Assembly: GCF_003966145.1 (NCBI RefSeq)
Contig: NZ_RXNR01000012.1
Coordinates: 1 to 64,000, forward strand
DNA length: 64,000 bases
Origin: Lysinibacillus telephonicus
GTDB taxonomy: Bacteria; Bacillota; Bacilli; Bacillales_A; Planococcaceae
Direction: 5' to 3'
The notes beneath the pieces were generated by a model. That model did no database searches, was not told the origin of the DNA, and saw only the letters and a list, made by a program, of their open reading frames with translations. Positions 45,003-51,586 of this stretch are shown piece by piece (the first letter of the stretch is position 1; every line of letters starts with the position of its first letter). Position numbers and translations under genes: made by a program.

Positions 45003-45957
45003 CTTCAGCTTTCCATTTTAATTTATTTTCTCTAAGTAATGCATCATTAATATCATTATTCATATTTCTAACCGCATCAGTAATACATTTTTTTATTTGG
45101 TGCTCAGTTTTTATTTCTACTTTGTTATAAGAATATATAATACTTCTTGATGCACTTATTAGGGCACCATAGCCATCTGGATTAAAGGCATTAGTTATAT
45201 TTTCACCTTTTCCCCCTTGAGCCCCATATCCAGGTAAGAGAAAAATACTATTAGGCATTAATTTTCTAAACTTTAGAATATCTTTTGTATGTGTCGCCCC
45301 TACGACAGCACCTATAAGTGAATACCCATTTTCACCAATACTATCACATGCGTAATTATTTACCCATTCTGCAATTGTTTCACTAACTGTTAATTGTGAT
45401 TTTAGTTGTTTATCTTGTAAATCCTCTGAGGAGTCATTGCTAGTTTTTACCAATATGAATAAACCCTTTTTCAAAGAAATTGCACTATTATAAAAAGGAT
45501 CTATACTGTCTTTTCCTAGATATGGATTTATAGTTAGAGCATCAACAGTTGGATTTGAGTCTCTCCATTTATTCGTTTTATCACCAAAAAAAGACTCAGA
45601 ATACGCCCTAGAAGTAGGTCCAATATCTCCACGTTTTGCATCCGCTATAACAATCAAACCTTCATTTTTAGCATGTGAAACCAATTCCCAAAAAGTTGCA
45701 ACACCATAAGCCCCATATACTTCAAAATAAGCTGACTGTAATTTAACTACTGCAACATAGTCCTTAACCGTATTAATAACTGTTTTTCCAAACTCTAATA
45801 ATGCATGAGCTGCTCCTTGTGAGGAGACTCCATATAAACTCTCGGCTTCTTTTAAATAAAAAAGAGGAATTCTGTTAATATCAGGATCTATCCCTACAAC
45901 AACATGAGATTTTTTCATCTTAACATTTTGGATAATTAAATCAGAAAAATTAAACAT
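44983..45957 (-). CDS. Orotidine-5'-phosphate decarboxylase, type 2 (PyrF2 family)
   Basis: 324 residues. It has the type-2 OMP decarboxylase pattern: VVVGIDPDINRIPLFYL, VAVVKLQSAYFEVYGAYG, the catalytic array ADAKRGDIGPTSRAYS (Asp106, Lys108, Asp111 all present), TINPYLGKDSIDPF and LLPGYGAQGGKGENI. It would convert OMP to UMP. It is the last gene of an operon with modification and peptide genes, and a second unrelated-subtype OMP decarboxylase sits at the other end of the same operon. It overlaps the cupin gene by 8 bases. Whether it makes UMP or decarboxylates a related nucleotide of the pathway is not decided by sequence. Confidence 0.85.
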   Translation of the reverse strand: MFNFSDLIIQNVKMKKSHVVVGIDPDINRIPLFYLKEAESLYGVSSQGAAHALLEFGKTVINTVKDYVAVVKLQSAYFEVYGAYGVATFWELVSHAKNEGLIVIADAKRGDIGPTSRAYSESFFGDKTNKWRDSNPTVDALTINPYLGKDSIDPFYNSAISLKKGLFILVKTSNDSSEDLQDKQLKSQLTVSETIAEWVNNYACDSIGENGYSLIGAVVGATHTKDILKFRKLMPNSIFLLPGYGAQGGKGENITNAFNPDGYGALISASRSIIYSYNKVEIKTEHQIKKCITDAVRNMNNDINDALLRENKLKWKAEALNSRH

Positions 45958-46591
45958 TATGGTGACACCTAGTTTCTAATTCTTTTTTTACGTTTTCAAT
46001 ATTCTTTTTGAATTTCTCATGAACACCATATCTTTTTGCCATTATCATTGTTTCAGGATTAATTACTCTTGAATATGGTAAAATAGGTTGACTTCTAACC
46101 AAAAATGAAACTGCAAATGGATTATTTTGAATAATTCTATGGAATTTCCCTGCCTCAAAGAAATAAGTTGATCCTTCATTACATTCTGATCTGGAAATTA
46201 GTTCTACTTCTACTTTATCATTAATAGTATTAACTATTTTATACTCTTCGTGTATATAACTTCCATAAACAATGTTTGAAACAAAATGAAATCTATGATC
46301 ATGAATATTTTCTACCACATCAATTGCATCCGTATTATTCCATAAGTGTAATCTTGCACGCACCTCATCATCCCATAGTACATACTTTTGAAAACCTAAA
46401 GGATGGATTTCCATAAGAGATGCTAAATTAGAAATTTCAGTGGTATTCAACTGTAATACTTCGTCCAAAAAATTAAGAATGCTATTGCTATTAATATTTT
46501 TATTTATTAATGTACACAAAGCTTGTTGGTGATTTGTATCGACAAAAGCATTAGTAGCTTTTACTTGGCTAATTAATTCCTTTAAGTTCAT
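45950..46591 (-). CDS. Cupin-fold protein, possible metal-dependent oxygenase
   Basis: About 213 residues. Cupin motif 1 is recognisable as NIHDHRFHFVSNIVYGSYIHEEY (HxH plus later H/E) and motif 2 as FEAGKFHRIIQNNP. The His residues could hold Fe or another metal, as in cysteine-dioxygenase-like and other cupin enzymes. No family name is certain. Start ATG 46591 follows GGAGGGAG, so the upstream 14 codons are dropped. In the operon between the thymidylate-kinase-like gene and the type-2 decarboxylase. Oxidation of a peptide or nucleotide is a speculative role. Confidence 0.6.
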   Translation of the reverse strand: MNLKELISQVKATNAFVDTNHQQALCTLINKNINSNSILNFLDEVLQLNTTEISNLASLMEIHPLGFQKYVLWDDEVRARLHLWNNTDAIDVVENIHDHRFHFVSNIVYGSYIHEEYKIVNTINDKVEVELISRSECNEGSTYFFEAGKFHRIIQNNPFAVSFLVRSQPILPYSRVINPETMIMAKRYGVHEKFKKNIENVKKELETRCHHNV

Positions 46592-46679
46592 TTTACCTAC
46601 TCCCTCCAAATTGGTTTGAATATTCTGAATCAACGTTAAAAAAAATGTTTTAGCTAAATAATTTGAAAATCCTAGATTA

Positions 46680-47300
46680 TTAGGTAGCTATTATCTTATC
46701 TTTTATGATCAAATTCAGTTCTCCAATTATTATCTTATGAATTTCTTCCTCAGATAAAGTTCCATCGATTATAAGTGCATTACTTGGAAGCACCTCATTT
46801 AAAAAAGCTTCACGAACTTTTGTAAACATAGTAGGCTCCCTTTCTTCGAATTTAGTTGTTTTACCATCTCTTATAGAAATTCTTTGTAGTAAAATTTCCG
46901 GCTCTACATCTAAGAAAACTGTTAAATCGGGAATTAATGTACCATTATTAAGCTGTTTTACATATTGTACATCTAGACCTCGTGCAGAAAAATAGGCTAG
47001 TGAACTAAAAAGGTAACGATCAGAAATAACACTTACTCCTCCCTTAAGGGAAGGTTCAATTAAAGTTTTAATATGCCATATTCTATCTGCTGCAGCTAGC
47101 ATTGCTAATGCTTCCATACTTCCACATTGCCCATTATCTAAATATTCTCTAACCCTTAAATCTTGGCGGTAGTAATCTGTAGGTTGTTTTGTAAGTAAAG
47201 TTGGCAATTGTTGATTACGAAACCAATTTTCTAATTTTTGAATTTGAGTAGATTTACCTGAACCGTCTAGTCCACAAACTGCTATTAATAATCCCTTCAT
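46680..47300 (-). CDS. Thymidylate-kinase-like nucleoside monophosphate kinase
   Basis: 206 residues, standard dTMP kinase length. P-loop GLDGSGKST at residues 10-18, the DRY element (ISDRYLFSSLAYFSARGL), DLTVFLDVEPEIL, and an Arg-containing lid (LLQRISIRDGKTTKFEERE). Bacilli keep a housekeeping tmk elsewhere, so this copy is likely pathway-specific, phosphorylating a pyrimidine nucleotide made here. It overlaps the nucleotidyltransferase gene by 4 bases. Confidence 0.8.
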   Translation of the reverse strand: MKGLLIAVCGLDGSGKSTQIQKLENWFRNQQLPTLLTKQPTDYYRQDLRVREYLDNGQCGSMEALAMLAAADRIWHIKTLIEPSLKGGVSVISDRYLFSSLAYFSARGLDVQYVKQLNNGTLIPDLTVFLDVEPEILLQRISIRDGKTTKFEEREPTMFTKVREAFLNEVLPSNALIIDGTLSEEEIHKIIIGELNLIIKDKIIAT

Positions 47301-48142
47301 CTCGATTTCTCCATTTCTTTAGTTGTTTTCAACATAGAAATTGTTTTATTCCTAATCTTAAATGCGAGTCTAACCATTGCTTTTGTTTGGTCCTTAAGTT
47401 CTTCTTCTTCTAAAGAGTTAAGTTGCCCTACATAGAGGGATATAAAATCTGGAACCCAGGATTCAGTACTAGAAAAAACACTGTATAACCGTTTTATTAT
47501 CCACTTTTCTTTTGGGTTTGTTTGACCATTAATAAATATTATCGATTCTACAGCCTTTTCTAAACAACTTCTAGCATTTATATAGGCTGTTAGAAAGTCT
47601 TTAGATTCAAGAGCACCTACAGCATCATCATGTCTGTTTTCACTATAAGCAAGACGATTTAATGTACATGCTAATTTAAAATTTTTGCTATCCATTTTCT
47701 TTAGTATAATAGCATCAAATAATTCAGAATTTTTAATAACATAGGAACATAGAAGTCTATGATATAACTCAACTTTTCTTATATCACTAAAATCTATGTT
47801 CTCTTTTTGTAATTTACTTTTGTATTCATCTAAAAATTCTGTTAAAAATTTAAATTTTATTAAATTTATATTTATAGGAATTTGATAAGTTAAAATAGTG
47901 TATTCGTATCCAAAATAACTATTAGAAATGTTTGAGTTCTCAGGAAATTTAAAATTTTCATTGTAAATAATATAGACATCTAAATCCGACCCCATATTTG
48001 AAAATCCCTCAATTACAGATCCAGATATAAAGACAATATCATTCCCACTTACATTTAGATCCTTTAATAATTGTTCTGTTTTAATATTATATTTATATAA
48101 GTATTCATCATATTTTTCTTTTGTCATTTTTATCAAATCCAT
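47297..48142 (-). CDS. Nucleotidyltransferase-domain protein
   Basis: 281 residues. The pol-beta-type nucleotidyltransferase motif is present (FISGSVIEGFSNMGSDLDVYIIY, with GS at 41-42 and metal-binding Asp53 and Asp55). The C-terminal 170 residues are helical with a HEPN-like look (RLAYSENRHDDAVGALES, AYINARSCLEKAVESII). Enzymes of this type transfer NMP groups to small molecules, proteins or RNA. In this operon it could attach a nucleotide to a precursor, but the acceptor cannot be named. Follows the CPBP gene by 12 bases. Confidence 0.75.
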   Translation of the reverse strand: MDLIKMTKEKYDEYLYKYNIKTEQLLKDLNVSGNDIVFISGSVIEGFSNMGSDLDVYIIYNENFKFPENSNISNSYFGYEYTILTYQIPININLIKFKFLTEFLDEYKSKLQKENIDFSDIRKVELYHRLLCSYVIKNSELFDAIILKKMDSKNFKLACTLNRLAYSENRHDDAVGALESKDFLTAYINARSCLEKAVESIIFINGQTNPKEKWIIKRLYSVFSSTESWVPDFISLYVGQLNSLEEEELKDQTKAMVRLAFKIRNKTISMLKTTKEMEKSR

Positions 48143-48154
48143 TGTTCATATTTT

Positions 48155-48841
48155 TTATTTCCTACCTCTTTGCAATAAAATAATATAATTTGTAAAATTA
48201 TAAGTAATATGGCCAAAAACTATTGGCGCAAATATTTTATCGAAAGATAAATAACAATAACCCAATATAATTGATAATAAAAAATGATAGACATAATCTA
48301 TAAATTTATATTGGTTATGAGCAAATCTATTAAAATGGTGGTAACATGCAAAAACTAAACCATTTAAAATAATATGCCAAAACGAAGGGTTTGAAATTAA
48401 ATTATAATAAAAAACTCTAAATAGAAGCTCCTCTCCAATTATAATGAGAGTTAATTTTACCATTTGCATAAAACAAGTTAATTTACTAATAGGTTCCAAT
48501 AGAGTAGAGATTTTAATTGCTTCTTTTAAGTTGTTATATCTTGTTAGTAATAAAATTAGACTAAGTAGCATGGTTATTAAAAAATAATGATATTCATCTG
48601 TGAACCAATCTATATGAATAGAAAATAAAACATTAGGTAAAACCATACTTATTAATATTGGAATATAACGATATTTTATAGGAACATTGATTCTTTGATA
48701 GAGTAAAGGAGCAAATGCCATAATAAGTAGTGGCATTGACAACCCTAAAGTAATAATTTGACCTAATTGATTTTCAAATATAAAGAAATAAACATATGTT
48801 AAGATTAAAATTATTAAGTATATTTTTTGCCTTTTTAACAT
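48155..48841 (-). CDS. CPBP-family intramembrane protease (CAAX-protease-like)
   Basis: 228 residues with about 7 hydrophobic segments. The glutamate motif GEELLFRVFYYNL (residues 136-148) and the following ACYHHFNRF histidine and FGHITYNF motifs mark the CPBP/Abi family. Homologues cut or act as immunity proteins in bacteriocin clusters. Here it lies right after the two precursor peptides, the best candidate for leader removal or self-protection. The family is certain, the role is inferred. Confidence 0.82.
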   Translation of the reverse strand: MLKRQKIYLIILILTYVYFFIFENQLGQIITLGLSMPLLIMAFAPLLYQRINVPIKYRYIPILISMVLPNVLFSIHIDWFTDEYHYFLITMLLSLILLLTRYNNLKEAIKISTLLEPISKLTCFMQMVKLTLIIIGEELLFRVFYYNLISNPSFWHIILNGLVFACYHHFNRFAHNQYKFIDYVYHFLLSIILGYCYLSFDKIFAPIVFGHITYNFTNYIILLQRGRK

Positions 48842-48859
48842 ATTATTTTACCTTTTGGT

Positions 48860-48889
48860 AACAAGAGGCAGATTAAGCCGCCTCTTGTT
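48860..48889 (-). terminator. Hairpin between peptide A and the CPBP gene
   Basis: Minus strand AACAAGAGGC, 10-base loop, GCCTCTTGTT, a 10-bp perfect stem, followed by ACCAAAAGG with no T-run. It may stop part of the transcripts or protect the 3' end of a peptide mRNA, so that peptides are made in excess over the downstream enzymes. Confidence 0.6.
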
Positions 48890-48897
48890 AAGTATTT

Positions 48898-48975
48898 TTA
48901 GAATTTTACATGAGCAATAATTGCTTGTGGGCAATTTACTTTCTTAGCTGTTGGCTTTACATACATTTTTTTCAT
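48898..48975 (-). CDS. Candidate precursor peptide A (25 residues)
   Basis: Too short for standard gene callers. It begins MKKMYVKPTAKKV, then N, then ends CPQAIIAHVKF. AAAGGGGGGAT lies 5 bases before the ATG. Against peptide B the conserved frame is MKKxYVKPxAKKV, x, CPQAIxAHV, and only the C-terminal residues vary. The YVKP segment resembles the YxxP recognition motif of lasso-peptide leaders bound by PqqD-like proteins, and a PqqD-like gene lies upstream. Single Cys at residue 15 is a likely modification site. Function as a modified peptide is inferred. Confidence 0.78.
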   Translation of the reverse strand: MKKMYVKPTAKKVNCPQAIIAHVKF

Positions 48976-49020
48976 TAGTATCCCCCCTTTATTAAACTAG
49001 TTGCCTCTTGTTAAGTACTT

Positions 49021-49101
49021 TTAGGATGCAACAACATGGGCAAGAATAGCTTGTGGACAAGTTACTTTCTTAGCTGATGGTTTAACATAACTTTTTTTCA
49101 T
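49021..49101 (-). CDS. Candidate precursor peptide B (26 residues)
   Basis: It begins MKKSYVKPSAKKV, then T, then ends CPQAILAHVVAS. Its ribosome site AAGGAGGTGA is the strongest in this operon, 6 bases before ATG 49101. The alternative ATG at 49105 is in another frame and closes after 7 codons. Codon-level changes against peptide A are mostly silent or conservative in the shared part (for example CAAGCA/CAAGCT), which supports selection on the protein. First of the two copies on the transcript and directly after the PqqD-like gene. Confidence 0.8.
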   Translation of the reverse strand: MKKSYVKPSAKKVTCPQAILAHVVAS

Positions 49102-49129
49102 TCATCTCACCTCCTTTCAAGATTACTAT

Positions 49130-49405
49130 CTAATTATATTGTTCATACGCTAATAACTTTTCAGAAATTAAATATTCAATTAGCTCTAAGGTATCCTCAT
49201 ATATTATTTTTTCATCTGTATTTTCATATAATAAACAAAGTTTGTTTATAATATCTTCCACTGTATGTTCACCATCACATAAATCAACAATTTCTTTACC
49301 AATACTATTTAACTTCCAAGCAGAGTTTTTACTTACTAAATAGTAATCTCCCTGCAATTCTTTTATCCTAACGGAATAATCTAATATTGGTTTAATAGAT
49401 TGCAT
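49130..49405 (-). CDS. PqqD-like RiPP recognition element protein
   Basis: 91 residues with the PqqD shape: an N-terminal beta hairpin (ILDYSVRIKELQGDYYLVSK), AWKLNSIGKEIVDLCDGEHTV, then helices DIINKLCLLYEN and DTLELIEYLISEKLLAYE. PqqD-family proteins bind leader peptides and bring them to modification enzymes (PQQ, mycofactocin, lasso peptides). It directly precedes the two peptide genes, the strongest argument that they are substrates. 1-base overlap with the MFS gene. Confidence 0.85.
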   Translation of the reverse strand: MQSIKPILDYSVRIKELQGDYYLVSKNSAWKLNSIGKEIVDLCDGEHTVEDIINKLCLLYENTDEKIIYEDTLELIEYLISEKLLAYEQYN

Positions 49406-50622
49406 TATGATATCCCTCTTTTCTTATAAGTTATTACTTTTTCAAAAAATAGATAATTTGTTAAAAGAACAAGAATTATACCGATTCCAGATATAGTGAA
49501 AACACTAGAAATAGATATTATTTTATTTTCTATAAGCCAACCAGAAAGAAAAACGGCGACCGGTGCAGTAACTCTTGATAACATTTGAGAAGTGGTAAAA
49601 ACACGGCCTAACATATAAGAAGGTGTATTTTTTTGAAGATAAGTATTTATAAAAATACTACCTAATGTGAGACCTCCATTAATAAAACCGAATAAAATAC
49701 TAATTATTATCCAATGTGTCGAAATGGGAAAGAATATAAAAGCAATACCTGTAAAAGCACAGGATATAAATATGGATTGGAACAGATTAAAATTCTTATT
49801 GATTTTTTTGGCCATTAAGGTAATAAGAAAAGCTATTCCACCACCAAGTGCATATAAATAACCAACTTCTGTGGAGTTTAATGATCTTTCATCTAGGAGG
49901 AAATATAAAATCATAGAAGTACTGAAATAGATACTAAAATTTAAAAATAAGGAAATAATATTTATTTGAAAAATGTTTTTATCATGAAATATAAATTTAA
50001 TTCCATCTAATGAATCTTTTATAATTGACCATTGCTTATTAGATTTCTTTATGGGTTCTTGATTAATTTCCAAAGTTGGTATAAATATTAAGAGAAAGAA
50101 AAAAGAAAACATATTTACTAACATAGCAAAGGTCGCATTATAGTAAGCCAATAAAAATCCACCTATTATAGGCCCAATAATTTTGATAATAGTAAGTGAA
50201 CTTTGTATCCATGAATTAGAAATAAGTAATTCACTTTCTCTCACTATGTTTGGAATAGTACTTCTATATGTCGAAAGAAATAATAACGAAGATGTCGAAT
50301 AAAGAAACGAAATTACATATATATGATATATTTCCAGTACTTTGAAGTAATATAAAATTGGTATTATACCACAAAGTAGTACTTGTATAAGGGTAGATAT
50401 AAAAAGAAGTTTTTTCTTGCTGCCATTATCTATTATTGAACCTAGGAAAAAACCGAACAAAATTTGAGGAAGACTTATCATAGCAGCAACTGTTCCCATT
50501 GTTAAAGTGGAATGTGTAAGCTCATAAACAAACCAAGGTAGCGCAAGGATATATATTTGTTCTCCTATATTTGAAATACTTTGACTAAAGAAGAGCGTAA
50601 AAAATTGTTTATTTTTAATCAT
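49405..50622 (-). CDS. Major facilitator superfamily exporter
   Basis: 405 residues, 12 predicted membrane segments, of the MFS_3/enterobactin-exporter type (ILALPWFVYELTHSTLTMG, QILFGFFLGSIIDNGSKKKL, LLISNSWIQSSLTIIKIIGP). Antibiotic and siderophore efflux pumps belong here. In the operon it would export the mature product or give self-resistance. Only 1 base overlaps pqqD-like and 5 bases separate it from the 95-residue gene. Confidence 0.88.
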   Translation of the reverse strand: MIKNKQFFTLFFSQSISNIGEQIYILALPWFVYELTHSTLTMGTVAAMISLPQILFGFFLGSIIDNGSKKKLLFISTLIQVLLCGIIPILYYFKVLEIYHIYVISFLYSTSSLLFLSTYRSTIPNIVRESELLISNSWIQSSLTIIKIIGPIIGGFLLAYYNATFAMLVNMFSFFFLLIFIPTLEINQEPIKKSNKQWSIIKDSLDGIKFIFHDKNIFQINIISLFLNFSIYFSTSMILYFLLDERSLNSTEVGYLYALGGGIAFLITLMAKKINKNFNLFQSIFISCAFTGIAFIFFPISTHWIIISILFGFINGGLTLGSIFINTYLQKNTPSYMLGRVFTTSQMLSRVTAPVAVFLSGWLIENKIISISSVFTISGIGIILVLLTNYLFFEKVITYKKRGIS

Positions 50623-50627
50623 TTAAT

Positions 50628-50915
50628 TTACTCATCCTCAATGCGTCCTAATATATTTTCCAAGCTTAGAATTCCTTGATTTATAGTACCGGCATTAGTT
50701 ACCAAACAATAATTCTTCTCTCTATAAAAATGAATGATTGTATCTAATTTTGTGTCTCTAACTAATACACATTTTGAGGAAAGTTCAATTGATTTTTCTA
50801 CCTCTTTAATTTTAGTTAACTGTTTTATAGATAAAATTCTTTTAAAATTAATCTTTAAAGTAAAGTTATTACTTTCAGCACAGTATTTTTCAACTTGTAA
50901 TGACTCAATAATCAT
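50628..50915 (-). CDS. Small orphan protein of the peptide operon
   Basis: 95 residues, no recognised family. Mixed strands and helices (FTLKINFKRILSIKQLTKIKEV, then KCVLVRDTKLDTIIHFYREKNY). No signal peptide or membrane segment. Overlaps the type-1 decarboxylase by 4 bases and precedes the MFS gene by 5, so it is translated in step with both. It could be a second recognition element or an accessory subunit. Confidence 0.6.
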   Translation of the reverse strand: MIIESLQVEKYCAESNNFTLKINFKRILSIKQLTKIKEVEKSIELSSKCVLVRDTKLDTIIHFYREKNYCLVTNAGTINQGILSLENILGRIEDE

Positions 50916-51571
50916 ACATTAACACTTTCTCTTAAGTTTAAAACAACCTCTCTAGGGTTAGGAGCATTATAAATTGCTCTTCCAATGATAGCAAAATCAG
51001 CACCAGCATTTAATACTTCTCTAAAATCTCCCCCCTGTGCACCTACTCCACAAGAGACAATTGTTTTTTTCTCACCTATCGTATTTCTCAATTGGTTTAT
51101 TTGATCAGGTCTTGTCCCCGGAGCCTGAATACCATACGCATCTATAAGACTACATATATTAGCAAAATCTATTGAGTAAGGTCTTGTAAATTCCAGACCA
51201 CCTGGATGAGTTAGTTCAGTAACAATTATTACTCCAATTTCATTATTAGCAATATTCATTATTTCTAATAATGCATCTGTACCTATAAATCCATGCACCA
51301 TAATAGCATCAGCACCTGCTTTTTTAACAAGCTCTACTATTCTGTTATTAGTTACCGGTACATCAGCTACCTTAAAGTCCGCTAAAATTTTCAAACCATA
51401 CCTTTGTTTGATTTCCGAAATAAGAGATAAACCTTCTTTTAGAATTAAAGGGTAATTAAATTTAATAACATCTATTAAATCATGAGTTTGATCTAATACT
51501 TTAATTGCCTCCGCTTTACTTTCAGTATCTAGTGCAAGGATAATATGAGAATTTGGTTTACCTAAAAACAT
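50912..51571 (-). CDS. Orotidine-5'-phosphate decarboxylase, archaeal-like type 1
   Basis: 219 residues. The sequence follows the Methanothermobacter OMP decarboxylase layout: HIILALDTESKAEAIKVL, IDVIKFNYPLILKEGLSLI, the catalytic Asp65-x-Lys67-x-x-Asp70 in ILADFKVADVPVTN, IMVHGFIGTDALLEI, IVTELTHPGGLEF, and the phosphate gripper SCGVGAQGGDFREVLNAGADFAIIGRAIY. All residues needed for OMP decarboxylation appear present. It is shorter and unlike the bacterial pyrF of bacilli, which suggests transfer. Second OMP decarboxylase of this operon. Confidence 0.85.
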   Translation of the reverse strand: MFLGKPNSHIILALDTESKAEAIKVLDQTHDLIDVIKFNYPLILKEGLSLISEIKQRYGLKILADFKVADVPVTNNRIVELVKKAGADAIMVHGFIGTDALLEIMNIANNEIGVIIVTELTHPGGLEFTRPYSIDFANICSLIDAYGIQAPGTRPDQINQLRNTIGEKKTIVSCGVGAQGGDFREVLNAGADFAIIGRAIYNAPNPREVVLNLRESVNV

Positions 51572-51586
51572 TTGGATTTCCTCCTC

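Larger units (their letters stand above)
48880..49125 (-). repeat. Tandem duplication (123-bp period) carrying the two peptide genes
   Basis: The block GCCTCTTGTTAAGTA starts at 48880 and again at 49003, a 123-base spacing. Each block has, in plus order, this stem half, the end of a peptide gene, the peptide gene and a ribosome site. The two copies differ mostly in the last 4-5 codons and ribosome-site flank, showing a local gene duplication with conserved coding core. Confidence 0.85.

Noticed and set aside
48898-49405. Lasso peptide cluster
   Set aside because: A YxxP-like leader and a PqqD-like protein are present, but there is no B2 protease or asparagine-synthetase-like cyclase, and the core lacks a suitable Asp/Glu ring acceptor.
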